Source: Microplitis mediator
Taxonomy: Eukaryota > Arthropoda > Insecta > Hymenoptera > Braconidae
Reading direction: 5' to 3'
Assembly (NCBI RefSeq): GCF_029852145.1
Contig: NC_079969.1
Span: 26,528,459 to 26,592,458 of the forward strand
Length of the DNA: 64,000 bases
Both the position numbers and the translations under genes were made by a program. The notes beneath the pieces are model-generated. The model saw only the letters and a program-made list of their open reading frames with translations. It searched no databases and was not told the origin of the DNA. Below, in pieces: positions 39,530 through 51,383 of this stretch; the stretch's first letter is position 1, and the number at the start of each line of letters is the position of its first letter.

Positions 39530-39717
39530 GATCCTGAAATTAGCAGACAATGAAAGTTTTTGGATTTTTTTTTCTAACAAATCAAATATAAAAAAAAAAC
39601 TAAAAATATGCGCATGTAGAAAATTTAGAAAACTACATGTACAATTTTTTAAATATTTTTTTTCATGATTTATCGTTTTTAAAAGAATCCGAAAATCAGT
39701 CGATTAACTTTAGATCA
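39530..39717. mobile_element. MITE family A copy
   Basis: Begins GATCCTGAAATTAGCAGACA. The diverged right end reads GATTAACTTTAGATCA, and the core block is intact. Confidence 0.7.
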
Positions 39718-40024
39718 TAAGGGGCAAATTGCTGGTACCTGAATATCCAGTTCTCATATATTTTATTTAAAATTATGATTTTGAGAAAGATAATTATTAT
39801 TTGGTATTTGAGTAAACGAATCCTAGGGTCTGCTGGTAATTTCCTGAAAAAAAACTTATTTTTATTTTAGTATTTTGTCAATAATTATAATCATTAATAC
39901 GAAGTTTAGATATTGCAGAATCTACAGGAAAATTTTTGCGACATAAAAATATGAAAATTTTTTTTTGGAGGCAATTCTTCCAGGGATCTAAGAGCCAGAC
40001 GATTAGTCTGTATGTGAATATTTA

Positions 40025-40203
40025 TGATACTGAAATTAGCCGTCTAATAACTTTTGAAATTTTAAAAAAACGATAAATGATAAAAAAAAAAAATATTCAC
40101 AAAAAATGCACTTGTAGTCTTTTAAATTTTTTACATGTGCATATTTTTAGTTTTCCTTTTTTTTATTTTTAGTTAAATTGTTGAAATAAAAAATTCAGGA
40201 TCA
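40025..40203. mobile_element. MITE family A copy
   Basis: Begins TGATACTGAAATTAGCCG and ends TTCAGGATCA, with AATATTTA-like sequence on both flanks. The right terminus is shortened. Confidence 0.7.
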
Positions 40204-40687
40204 TAAATATTTATGACTTAAGAATATTGACATTTTATAAATAATTAAATGAAGGTGTCCGTAGTTGGTACCCTTTCAATAATTGCGCTTTTTATATTAC
40301 TTAAAAATCATAGTAGATAATAATTCATTACTTATATTAATTAATTTATGTTTCGACTAGTAATTAAATTTTAATTTTTAGTGCGAAATATTTTTTTTGC
40401 CAATTAAATTTAAATTATTAATGAGAATTTTAAATTAGAAATATTACAATCATACTTGAAAATAATTAAATAATTAAAAAAATAAATTATAGGATTAAAT
40501 TTTAAATTTATTGATTACGCTTACGAACAAATCAAGTCGCTCCGAATGAAATTAATTAATATTTATATTTATATGAAAATTATGTAATCACTGTGACTGT
40601 TAATTCTGTACTAGTGGAGTTATTTTGTAAATTTATATAAAAATCAACTTCAATGGCATTGATAATAATAAAAAAAAAAAAAGAACT

Positions 40688-42678
40688 TTAGAGACAGGCA
40701 GCCATAAGTCCAGCGACATTTTCAAAATCAATTTTCTCGGTGATGTTTTTGGTTTTTATGTTCTCGTCCTGATTGGCGATGAAAATGACATTTTTGCTTT
40801 GCTCTTGCCAGCCGTACTTCTTGACCCAGTGTTTCAAAGTTCCATCTGCATAAAAAATTAATTTGAATTAAGTAAATAATTAAAGACGAGCAAAAATTAA
40901 CGATAGAGAATAACAATACTGCAGTTACTCGAGTAATAGTTTTTGGATTCTTTTTAAACCATGAATTTAAGAAAAAAAAATATTAAAAAAAAAATTACAC
41001 CTGTAGTTTTTTAAATTTTCTACGTGTGCATATTTTTAGATTTTTTTTTTGTCATTGATTCGTTGAAAAAAAACCCCGAAAATTGTAAACTATCTGTCAA
41101 CTTGATCAGGGTGGCCACAAAGAAATGATTTAAAAATTCCCTGATATTTCTCGGTTTTCTAGTAAAGTTTGTCACATTTTTCCCTGATTTAGAAATTTTA
41201 TTCGTATGATTTAGATATTCAAAGTTTTTATTATATTTTCATTTTTAATAATTAAATTTGATAATTAAATCATGCGAGAAACCATAAAAAATGGCAATAA
41301 AATAAATGAATATTGCCTACTTTTGATTATTCGATGTCAAAAATGTATAAGTTAAAATTTTTAATGAGAAATTTTATAATTTAAATAAATTCAAACTACA
41401 CTGGTTACAAAAATTAAGGGATATTAAAAAAATTTCAAATTTTTTAGTAATTTTCAACAGTTTGTAACTCAAAGGAAAATGGTCGCGCAATAAAAACAAA
41501 AAGTCAAACTGTAGCTTCAAGTGTCTAGTTTTCTGATCTGGGTCTTAAAATTTTTTTATTATGCACGGTTCCGGAGCAATCAAAAATCAATCATAATTAT
41601 CGAAAAAAATTTACTGAACTCGAAGATCGTTTTTAAGACGACCAAAAATTTGGTAAATTTATTTTTCGATGGTTTTCTCAGGATTACTCCGGAACCGCAC
41701 ATAATAAAAAAGTTTAAAGACCAGATCAGAAAACTAGACACTTGAAGCTACAATTTGCCTTTTTTGTTTTTGTCGTTTGATTATTTTCCTTCGAGTCACA
41801 ACCTGTTGAAAGTCACTTTAAAATTCGAAATTTTTTGAATATCCCTTAATTTTTATAACTAGTGAATAATTGAAAATTTTTTAAATTTTGAACTGTTACA
41901 ATTTAATTCCCGGATACTTTTTGAAATTCTCTGACATTTTCCGGTTGCGTTAAATTCCCTGATAATTCCGGTTGTCCCGATTCGTGGCCACCCTGTTGAT
42001 GATCATTAAAGAAGATTAATATTTACCGTCAATGTTGCCAAGAAGTTGAGCCAGAAGACCCTTGTCGATAGTCTGGAAAGTGATTCCGACAACATGACAG
42101 ACGAATTTCCTCACCGAGTCCTTGAAGCCAACGATCCGGTCGCAGAGCTCAGTCATGGGGATCTGGGCCATTCGTTCCCAGAAGTGCTGGAAGTCGCATC
42201 GCTCCAAGATGTCTCCCAGGTAAATGACCTGATTGATAAGATCTTCTTGCATCTAGATCGATAATTAATTAATAAGTATTAATTAGAAGAAGTGACAGCG
42301 GTGATGAGTTTAAAAACTTACGATTTTTTCACTCAGTAGACATTTGCACAGAACGAAATCAGTGTGAGGTAAATTAGTGAGGGCCTTCAATAATATCTGA
42401 GCCGTAACATCGTTTTTAAAAGTATGTGGGTTGAGTTGGTATAATTTTAGTACCGTCAAATTCGCTTCTAAATCATAAGCATTCTCACGAGTCTGAACCT
42501 CAACGTATTGCTCCAGTGTTGGCAGATGATCAGGATTGTATCTGGAAATTAATGACAGAGTTTAGTAAAATTCAGTACTTGGAATTAATGGATTGTGATA
42601 CTTGTGAAAAAAAAAAAAAAAATACCTTTCGATGCCTTTGATCATCTCGGCGATATTTTGTCTCATTGCCTCGACCAT
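40688..42678 (-). CDS. eIF3k: eukaryotic translation initiation factor 3 subunit K
   Basis: Exons 42626-42678, 42322-42541, 42027-42252 and 40688-40845 join in phase to 218 aa, the same length as the human subunit. eIF3k is a non-core PCI/winged-helix subunit of the eIF3 complex, which binds the 40S ribosome in the cytoplasm. Family blocks visible: G-I-E-R-Y-N-P near the N terminus, E-N-A-Y-D-L-E-A-N-L, L-K-A-L-T-N-L-P-H-T-D-F, F-x-D-S-V-R-K-F-x-C-H-V-V-G-I-T and the C-terminal N-I-x-E-K-I-D-F. The last intron (40846-42026) is almost entirely nested transposon sequence. Confidence 0.97.
41107..41995. mobile_element. hAT-like element inside a family A MITE, with a foldback nested in it
   Basis: Ends CAGGGTGGCCAC and GTGGCCACCCTG, followed inward by TTCCCTGATATTTC-like words. 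TTGAT is repeated at both borders. The left neighbour (about 40940-41106) and right neighbour (41996-42007) are two halves of a family A MITE. Inside lies a 466-bp foldback at 41399-41864. No transposase frame. Confidence 0.7.
41399..41864. mobile_element. foldback element in eIF3k intron 3
   Basis: Two arms of about 200 bp are inverted copies. For example, CTGATCTGGTCTTTAAA-like and AAAGACCAGATCAG words face each other, as do CGGTTCCGGAG and CTCCGGAACCG. Ends are CACTGGTTACAAAAATTAAG and the inverted copy. Confidence 0.75.
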
Positions 42679-42832
42679 TTTTTTAATTATTTAATTAATT
42701 GATTAGCTGAATATTTACGAAATGTCCTGCTATTACTAGGGTGAAATTGTTGGTTAGGTTGTAGGTTACAGCAAATGAACGCGTGGTTGACATTCAACAG
42801 TCGATTAGTTTCGATAGTTCGATAGTGTAGGG

Positions 42833-42840
42833 TATCGATA
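42833..42840 (-). promoter_or_regulatory. DRE (TATCGATA) upstream of eIF3k
   Basis: A perfect palindromic DRE lies 155 bp upstream of the eIF3k start, with further TCGATA/TTCGAT words close by. In Drosophila this is the DREF/BEAF element of housekeeping promoters. Its position and the gene class fit. Confidence 0.55.
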
Positions 42841-42949
42841 TGTTCGAAGTTCGGGAAAATCTACTCTATCGACGGTCAGGAGAAAAGTTAGTTCGAGGCG
42901 CGGTTTGAATTGAATTATTTGTACATTAGGTTATCAAAAGGATTGGTTC

Positions 42950-43990
42950 ATTATGATGTCCTCGAGAAGGAAAAATCCCTGAAAAAAATTTATTTTTTGA
43001 ATCAAGACCTATATGAGGGTAAATGAGGATGACACTCCGTGAATAAAGGCTCAAAACTTTGCTCCTGTTGAAAATAACCCATCACAATAAAAATGTTTTT
43101 TATTCCTTATAGTGTCCTGTAGTAGGAAAAAACCCAAAAAGTCCCGAGAAAAATTTATTTTTTGAGTTTAGGCCCATACAAGGATGGGTGGACATAGGTG
43201 GAGATGGGTGGAGATGCCACTATGTGATTTTATGAAGAGCAGCCCGTAACTCTTACCCTGTTGGGAATGACCCAACACAATATTAACGTTTTTTGTTCCT
43301 TATAGTGTCCTGTAGTAGAAAAGAACCCAAAAAGTCCCGAGAAAAATTTATTTTTTGAGTATAGGCCCATACAAGGATGGGTGGACATGGGTGGAGATGG
43401 GTGGAGATGCCACTATGTGATTTTATGAAGAGCAGCCCGTAACTCTTACCCTGTTGGGAATGACCCAACACAATATTAACGTTTTTTGTTCCTTATAGTG
43501 TCCTGTAGTAGAAAAGAACCCAAAAAGTCCCGAGAAAAATTTATTTTTTGAGTATAGGCCCATACACGGATGGGTGGACATGGGTGGACATGATTTACTA
43601 TGAAGAGTGGCCTAAACTTTGCTCTTATTGGGAATAACCCATCACAACATATATGTTTTCTGTTCATTACGATGTCCTCTAGTAGAAAAAACCCAACAAA
43701 GTCCTGAGAAAATTTTTTTTTTCCGATCCTGGCCCATATGAGGGTGGGTGGAGATGGTCAGAGACGATTCACCATGAAAAGCAGCCCAACTTTGTTCCTG
43801 TTGGGAATAACATATCACAATATATATGTTTTTTTTTCTAGGATGTCCTCTAATCGGAAAAACCATAAAAAGTCCTAAGAAATATGTTTTCTCTGAGTTC
43901 AGATTCATATGAATATAAATGAGGATGATTCACCATAAAGAGTGGCCCATAACTTTTTTTCCTGTTGGGAACAACTTAACACAACATTAT
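42950..43990. repeat. tandem array of six units, 193-bp core period
   Basis: The word AGTGTCCTGTAGTAG or close variants recurs at 42955, 43111, 43304, 43497, 43671 and 43842. The three central units are almost identical with an exact 193-bp period; outer units are diverged and 156-174 bp long. Units contain a GGGTGGAGATGGGTGGAGAT-type short repeat that explains length differences. The minus-strand frames inside are repeats of one another and not genes. Confidence 0.9.
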
Positions 43991-43999
43991 TCGGGAGGC

Positions 44000-44723
44000 T
44001 TAACAGACGTCTTACCAAAAAAATTCCCCCGGATATAATCAAATCCACAAGTTTTTCTCATTTTTCAAAGTTTACGTTTGACCGTCGAGATTGTTCTAGT
44101 GAATGTATTTGAATTTACGTTTTTTCTGTTGTTTAAGCGGCTAAAAAAACGTTTTTGAAAAAAAATCAAGTGGGCCATACGAATGTTCTTTTAATTAAAA
44201 AACAATTCTATTCGTTGCACCTGAAAACGTGCGCGGATCGCCGGTTCGTATTTGGCGCCACCAGCAACCATCTCCAGCTTTCCCCTCACCTAAAATTACG
44301 CGCTGAATCAAACTTCCAACAAACTGTCAATAATAATAATAAACATTTCCAACCTACAGCGGACTTCATGCATCAGCAAGCATACGCATGCGCGAAAGCT
44401 CTACTAGTATCGAGGAAAAATTATTAAATTCGCGACTCCGCGATTTCCAACGCGATGAGCTCACAATCACTCACTGAGGCAACGTAGAGTAGTAGTTTAA
44501 TTTGTTTTTTTTACGTTGTGTACTTAGTAAAATAAAGTTTAAGCATCAGCCATCACCATCAACAACAGCAACAAAAATCGTATAAATAGATACATATCCA
44601 AACAACCAATCACTCGATGTAAATTTAATATTTATTGAATGTAGCTGGTAGTCTAATCGTCAATTAAAAACGTGTAGTTAGTCTATTTATTTATTAACAA
44701 AGTATCTATTAAAACTCACAACA
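44000..44723. other. EPT1 upstream region
   Basis: Holds the presumed EPT1 promoter and 5' UTR. A 90-codon open frame at 44155-44427 has no recognisable feature and lies in the likely promoter or leader. No TATA box or initiator could be fixed. Confidence 0.4.
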
Positions 44724-47235
44724 ATGACGAGATTAATTCCCCAAGTTAATTATCTGACTCAAGAACATCTCACTGGGTTTGAAAATTACAAGGTAAACAA
44801 ACATGTTCGCTCCATATATTTATTTTCATATTTATACACATACATAATTACATTTAATTACAATTAATTATAAATTCGGCAGTGCCGATTTTGCCGCATT
44901 TTATTCATGGGTCACGAGGTCACGTCCGTAATCCTAATCCTCTTATTCATTATTCAATAACTCTGTAAATATTTTTTTTTCACCTTATCGGTACTCATTT
45001 TAAAATATATATACAATTGCTAATTACCCCAGGTAATTTCATATATCCTTGTAACTGAAATGACGGGACTATCATTAACTTGCGGGAATGACAATTTATA
45101 ATTTGTGCTCTTGCTAGTTTACTATACAAAATATATGTGTGTGTGTGTATATAATATGCAATAATAATGACGATGAGGCGACTGATAAAACTAGTGATAA
45201 TACTTTAAGTATGACTACTAGTTTGTTTATTTATTTATTCATTTTTTTTTTAGTTACTAAAAAATAATTAACGACTGATAACTAATTATTGACATTAATT
45301 TACAGTACAGTTGCTTGGATACGAGTCCTCTGAGTATTTATGTTATGCACCCATTTTGGAACAAGGTTGTTACTGTAAGTATTGATAATCATCATAATTA
45401 ATACTATTAATCATATCAATAATTATCAACTTAATGGTTTTTATTTAAGTCATTTTTTGTGAGTTTGGATTTTAAAGTTTGATTATTTATTTAGATTTTA
45501 TTTTTTGGCATGAGAAATTTATCAGTTCAAATTTATACCGGGAAAAAATAATTTTTTTGATCCTGAAGCTCGCAAACAATTGACAATTTTTGGATTTTTT
45601 TTTTTTTAACAAATAAAATATTTTTAAAAAAACTAAAAATTTGCACGTGTAGAAAATTTAAAAAACTAGAGGTGCAATTTTTTCAAATATTTTTTTTTTT
45701 TGTATCGTTTTAAAAAAAAATTCATAAGTTATTAGACGTTGGCTAATTTATGATACTGAAGTTCGCAGACAATTAACAATTTTCGGATTTTTTTTTTCAC
45801 AAAATAAAATATTTAAAAAAAAAAACTAAAAAAATACACATGTAGAAAATTAAAAAATCTAGAGGTGCAATTTTTTAAAATATTTTTTTTCCTAAGTTAT
45901 CGGTTAGAAAAAAGATTCAAAAATTATTAGGCGTCGACTAACTTCAATATTATGAAGTTCGCAGACAATTGAAAATTTTCGGAATTTTTTTTTTAACAAA
46001 TAAAATATTTTTAAAAAAACTAAAAATATGCACATGTAGAAAATTTTGAAAACTAGAGGTGCAATTTTTTAAAATATTTTTTTTTTCATATATCGTTTGT
46101 AAAAAAAATTGAAAAGTTATCAGACGTTGGCTGACTTCAGTATCATTTTTTTTTAAATTTAATAGTTAATTAAAAAAATAAATAATAATTTTTTTTACAG
46201 TTCTGTCCAAAATGGGTCGCGCCAAATTTGTTAACCTTCTCAGGTTTCCTGTTCACAGTCTTAAACTTTCTGATGTTTGCATACTATGATTACTATTACT
46301 ACGCATCGAGTGATGATCACCCAGAGTACCCACCGATACCGCGACTGGTATTCGCGCTGGCTGCATTCAATATATTTATGGCATACACACTTGACGGAAT
46401 CGACGGTAAACAGGCGCGACGAACACAAACATCAGGACCACTCGGCGAGCTATTCGACCACGGGCTCGACAGCTGGACAGCGATGCTGATAACAGTCTGT
46501 ATATACTCAGTGTTCGGTCGCAGTGACCACAGCATCCCGCCTTTGAGAATGTACTTCATCTTATGGAACGTCATGATAAATTTCTACTTGAGTCATTGGG
46601 AGAAATACAACACCGGCGTACTATTTTTGCCCTGGGGCTACGACGCGTCCATGCTGGCCACAATTCTAGTGTTTATCGGCACCAGTATATTCGGCCACGA
46701 GTTCTGGAAGTTTGAATTACCCGGGGGTTTTAATGCCGGCTTACTATTCGAGGTAATACTTTACGTGAGCGCGATGGTGTCAAACGTACCAGTCGTCGTG
46801 TGGAATATCATCAAGTCGTACCGAGACAAAACCGGTAAAAATCGGAGCTTCATCGAAGCCATGAGACCGCTAGTGCCTCTTATATTACTTTTCAGCATCG
46901 CGACTTACTGGGTGACGCACTCCTCCATAGACATTATGGAGAAAGATCCGCGCATTATTTACTTTGCCACAGGGACAATATTTTCAAATATCTGCTGTCG
47001 GTTGATCGTGTCCCAGATGAGCAATACCAGGTGCGAAATACTTCCCTGGATATTACTTCCGCTAGCCAGCGCGGCTGTATTTTCTTATTTAATACCCAGT
47101 TATGATTTAGAGATAATGTATTTGACGGCAATAGCTGCTCTTGCGGCTCACGTACATTACGGGTCTTGCGTGGTGAGACAGATGTGCCACCACTTCCGTA
47201 TAAATCCATTCCGCATTCGCGAGCATTCGGAATGA
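44724..47235 (+). CDS. EPT1: ethanolaminephosphotransferase 1 (SELENOI family)
   Basis: Exons 44724-44792, 45306-45374 and 46201-47235 join in phase to 390 aa. This ER/Golgi membrane enzyme transfers phosphoethanolamine from CDP-ethanolamine to diacylglycerol in the Kennedy pathway. The CDP-alcohol phosphotransferase signature D-G-x2-A-R-x8-G-x3-D-x3-D is complete at residues 114-136. It is followed by a series of hydrophobic helices and a C-terminal C-V-V-R-Q-M-C-H-H-F block. The reading frame ends E-H-S-E-TGA. In-frame sequence continues for seven codons (L-L-A-D-D-A-C) to a TAG at 47257-47259. Vertebrate SELENOI has selenocysteine in the matching place (S-D-U-L). Intron 2 contains three tandem family A MITEs. 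Confidence 0.95.
45558..46145. mobile_element. three tandem MITE family A copies in EPT1 intron 2
   Basis: Units of about 190-200 bp begin at 45558, 45751 and about 45948, each opening with TGATMCTGAAGTTCGCAGAC-like sequence and sharing the CACATGTAGAAAATT core. The third ends CAGTATCA at 46145, about 55 bp before the exon 3 acceptor. Confidence 0.8.
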
Positions 47236-47434
47236 CTACTTGCCGACGATGCATGCTAGAAATGAAGAATTACACACTTTTACAATGGATCTTTTAGGTC
47301 GGGGATAGATCTGACACACGTTTATCATTTCCACTTATTTTACATGAATTTACAATAATTGTAAATCATTCAAAATCACAAAATTTATAATCCAATTGTC
47401 TTTCTTCATTATTAAAATTTTTTTAAAATCATCA

Positions 47435-47440
47435 AATAAA
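47435..47440 (+). terminator. EPT1 polyadenylation signal candidate
   Basis: AATAAA lies 200 bp after the UGA and is followed within 15-40 bp by a T/GT-rich stretch (TTCTGTTCGGTTTTGGTTCG), the usual downstream element. Confidence 0.55.
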
Positions 47441-47727
47441 TTTATTCTGTTCGGTTTTGGTTCGTGTGTAGATTTATTTATGTGTCTTCATTTTTATCGT
47501 GTATCGTCTCTCGGACGTTACTATTATTACTATTATTTATAGTTATTAATTAATTTTAATAAATTTGTGGTCACTTGTGCCATTGAACAATCATACATTA
47601 CAATCTATTGTTATTAATTATAATTATTTAATTATAGAATTATAATTTTGATAATTCTGCAGTTTTGGGTATTTTTTTAATGATCAAATTATTTTAAAGT
47701 CTACGCCAGTATTAAATAAATTATTAC

Positions 47728-48148
47728 TAGGGACAAGATTTTTGCCATAATTTCGAAATGAATTGTTCAAATGTTTAATATTACGGGGAAAATATTGGTT
47801 TTATAAAAAAACATTTCAAACAAAAGTTGTAGGAAATATATTTTTATAAAAGAAATGTCTCTTATGATTTTTTTATACGACCGATATTTTCACCGTAATT
47901 CCAAAATTGAGACTCATAATGAATTATTCAAATTTTTGTTAATTATGAAAATCTTAATTTTGCAATTACGGTGAAAATATTGGTCGTTTTAAAAAATCAT
48001 AAGAGACATTTTCTCTAGAAAATAAAATTTCCTACAACTTTTATTTAAAAAATTTTTTTATACGGCCAATATTTCCACTGCAATTCCAAAATTTGACACC
48101 ATTACTTATTAATTGTTATTCTTAATTAAAGCAAAAATCCTGGTCCTA
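47728..48148. mobile_element. family F foldback element, second copy
   Basis: Starts TAGGGACAAGATTTTTGCC and ends with the inverted copy. Flanks ATTATTAC and ATCATTAC match at seven of eight positions. Similar throughout to 3984-4401. Confidence 0.7.
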
Positions 48149-49101
48149 ATCATTACACTAGTAATTTTTTATTTTAAAATCATATATTAAATTAAATGTC
48201 ATATGTTATATATATTTTTATATGTAATTTTCTAAATTAGGTTTTTTATATTTTTTTATCAGTACAAAAATTTATTAAATTAATAAATGATTTTTTTTAA
48301 TTAGAAGAACAATTTTAAATATATACATATATATTTATATATATATATATTAATATATTTATATAAATAATATAATAATTTTGGGATCTCATAATTTTTT
48401 AAAAAGATTCTGGTATAAAAATAAGAAAAATTGACAAATATTTTTTGGCGGGAATTTTTAAATAAATTTGAATTTTCTCATAAATAAACTGCATAATTAT
48501 CATTATTATTTACAATTACATACATTAATGTATTTAAAAATATACAAGTCATTATCATTATGTCATTTATAATTTATACAAATGAGACGCATGATCTGTT
48601 TTTTTTAGATTAATTTTTTGTTAAACACTTGATGTATAATTTTTTTAATTAGCTAATTTTTAAAACAATTTAGCTGGCATTTGTAATTTATTTCTGTTTA
48701 ATTTAAAAAAAAAAGTACATTCGTAAGTTGTATAATTATAAAGATACTATAAATTATCACACTTATCAACAAAATATTTACATGAGTAATGAGTGTTGAT
48801 AAACTAGTTTAAATGAACGGAGGAACGTAATTTATACAACTAATATTATTTTTAAATATTATTTACAAATACACGTGGGACAGTTTACGCGGTGTTACAT
48901 TGTAATTAATGAGTGTGAATGTACCAAACATCAGACAAATTTTAAATTATAAATAAATAGAGTAAATAATTTAAAAAATAAAATTAAAAAAAAATGCGCA
49001 TTTGAAAAATTTAAAAATTCATAAGTGCATTTTTTAAAAATATTTTTTTAAAAATTATTTACTCTATTTATTTATAATTTTAAATTCTCATGTCTGCTAC
49101 A

Positions 49102-49287
49102 TGATACTGAAGCCGACGTCAAATAATTTTTGGATTTTTATAAAAACGATAAAATATAAAATAAAAATATTTTGAAAAATTGCACTTACAGTTTACTAAA
49201 TTTTCTACATGTGGATTTTTTTTTTAAATTTGAATGGTTGAAAACAAAATTCTAAAGTTGAAAATTGTCTGGTAACTTCAGGATCAT
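49102..49287. mobile_element. MITE family A copy abutting family B
   Basis: Begins TGATACTGAAGCCGACGTC and ends GTAACTTCAGGATCA. It directly adjoins the family B element that ends at about 49101. Confidence 0.75.
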
Positions 49288-49833
49288 GCATTCACATTCA
49301 TTCGTAATTAATAATTAATTAATTAAACAAATAAAAATACAAAGAAAAGTAAAAACAAAAATAAATGTACAAACTAGTCCCAAAAATTTAAAATGTATAT
49401 CAGTAGTTAAATGTGTATATATATTATATATATATTAAATAATAATATGCATTGTAATTCTACTGAGTTGACAAACTAAAATTAACAATCAATTAATAAT
49501 TAATTAATTAATAATGAATGAATTTATAGATTAACTGATTGATAAGGACATGAAATAAATTTATCATCGCATGTGTGAGACTATTGAACTCTTCGTAAAC
49601 TACCAAAGCATATTTAATTAAATAAAACTGATAATTATACAAAAAAAAGAAAATAAATAAAATTAATTAAATAAATTAATTATTTGTTTTTAAATAAATA
49701 TTTTATTACATTCATTTTATCCTGGTTTCAATAAATGTATTTACAGTATTTATATATACATATATATATATATATATAAAAAATGATGTACTACATAACG
49801 TAATTATAAATATATATGAATGATTAAAAATAA

Positions 49834-51383
49834 TTATTTCTTAAATTGACTTAAATAATCACTTTTTATTTTTTCTCTTTCATCTGGTGGCGGTAAATAA
49901 GGTTCTACTCCACGGCGTTTACGGTCTGCATAAACGTTATTCTATAAATAGTAAATATGAGGATTAATTATATACTTCCATTAATTGATAGATTATACTA
50001 CTAATTAATTTTTTTAATTAACTATAAATATTTTTTTTTCAATTCTAAATTTTATCAGAACAATTAAAATTTTTTATGAAAAATTAGAACATGAATGTTG
50101 ATAATACTCATATATATTTTTTTAGATATATGTTTTATATATCTGGATCTAGAATTATAATTTAGGTTACTGAGTTTTAATGATACTGAAGTTAATCGAC
50201 ATCCAGTTTCAAGTTTTTTTGAAAACGATAAATTATAAAAAAAATTGCACCTGTAGTTTTTTTGATTCTCTACAAGTGCATTTTTTTTAGTTTTTTTTTT
50301 TCGTAATTGATTTGTTAATAAAATTAAATTCAAAAATTGTCAATTATCGGTTACATTCATGATACTGAAACTAGCCAACGTCTAATAACTTTGAGATTTT
50401 TAAAAGAACGATAAATTGTAAAAAAAAAATATTTACCAAAAATTGTAGTCTTTTAAATTTTCTACATGTGCATATTTTTAGTTTTTTTTTTATTCAAATT
50501 TAAATGTTAAAGAAAAAATCCAAAAATTTTTAATTGTCTGCTAACTAAAGTATCATTTACATTCACACCCGTGATGTAGCAGACGTCAGGTAAATTTCAA
50601 ATTATAAATAAATAGAGTAAATAATTAAAAAAATAAAATTAAAAAAAAATGCGCATTTAAAAAATTAAAAAATTGACAAGTGGATTTTTTATAAATATCT
50701 TTTTTTAAATTATTCACTTTATGTCTATAAATTCTACATTCACACTCATTACTTCAGGATCATTTATTTTATTTTATTATTCTACTGCAAAAATAATGAT
50801 CCTGAAGTTAGCAGATAATTTTCAATTTTCGAATTTTGTTTTCAACCATTCAAATTAAAAAAACTAAAAATATGCACATGTAGAAAATTTTTAAATCTAC
50901 AGGTGCAATTTTTTCAAATTTTTTTTTTTTTTTATAATTTATTGTTTTAAGAAAAGTCCAAAAGTTATTAGACGTCAGCGAACAGTATCATTAAAAATAT
51001 AATAATTTTTTGTACGAACATTTGATACCAGAAAATATTCATTGTAATAAAAAATAAATAAACTATATAATTAATCTATGAAACAAACTTACCCAAAATT
51101 TTTTACAAGCTTTATAATTATCAAAATATGCACCACAAGCTTCGTTTTTATTTTTATAATTTTCCTCAATACATTTCATCGATAGTCCATGTTCCTAAAT
51201 AATAATTAATAAATTTATTTATTCATTACATTTCAATTTACCAGCAGAATGTTTATCAACACAAATACATGTACAATTACAATTGATAAATGAAGTTCAA
51301 ACAATTTATTATTTTACCTTGAGACATGGATTGTTTTCTGGAGATACAAGTCTTGAATCTTGTATTCTTTTTCCTGTAGGCAT
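49834..51383 (-). CDS. CHCHD7: CHCH domain protein CHCHD7 (Cox23-like)
   Basis: Exons 51318-51383, 51093-51194 and 49834-49941 join in phase to 91 aa. The protein has the twin CX9C arrangement at Cys20/Cys30 and Cys42/Cys52, the signature of small Mia40-imported proteins of the mitochondrial intermembrane space. The K-F-W-N and later R-R-K-x-G-V-x-P-x-x-P-P segments match the CHCHD7 family, whose yeast relative Cox23 is linked to cytochrome oxidase assembly. Intron 2 (49942-51092) is filled with family A and B MITEs. Confidence 0.93.
50181..50990. mobile_element. MITE cluster in CHCHD7 intron 2 (A, A, B, A)
   Basis: Family A copies at about 50181-50359 and 50360-50555, a family B copy at about 50571-50749 and a further family A copy at 50797-50990. 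Each shows its family termini; adjacent copies touch or nearly touch. Confidence 0.7.

Larger units (their letters stand above)
36693..40687. other. intergenic region upstream of Tps1
   Basis: Probably contains the Tps1 promoter and any 5' untranslated exon, which I cannot place. The stretch at 36950-37330 is less AT-rich. From 37800 to 40205 it is mostly MITEs: a family B copy inside a family A copy at 37800-38200, and family A copies at 38223-38405, 39530-39717 and 40025-40203. No supported gene. Confidence 0.55.
47236..49833. other. convergent spacer between EPT1 and CHCHD7
   Basis: After the EPT1 3' UTR this is AT-rich repeat: a family F element at 47728-48148, (TA)-rich tracts near 48320-48370, a family B MITE at 48909-49101 and a family A MITE at 49102-49287. 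No gene seen. Confidence 0.6.

Noticed and set aside
43283..43908. Several similar minus-strand open frames of 60-90 codons
   Set aside because: They are the same frame read in successive units of the 193-bp tandem repeat; their similarity comes from the repeat and there is no family motif.
42950..43990. Regularly spaced repeats that could suggest a CRISPR-like array
   Set aside because: Whole units repeat head to tail with no conserved-repeat/variable-spacer structure, and the DNA is from an animal nuclear genome.
44155..44427. 90-codon open frame before EPT1
   Set aside because: No recognisable domain, no splice partners, and it lies in the likely EPT1 promoter or leader.
47260..47320. 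Possible SECIS element after the EPT1 UGA
   Set aside because: An ATGA occurs near 47271, but I could not fold the required quartet-containing stem with an apical AA and a partner GA; left as a computation to run.
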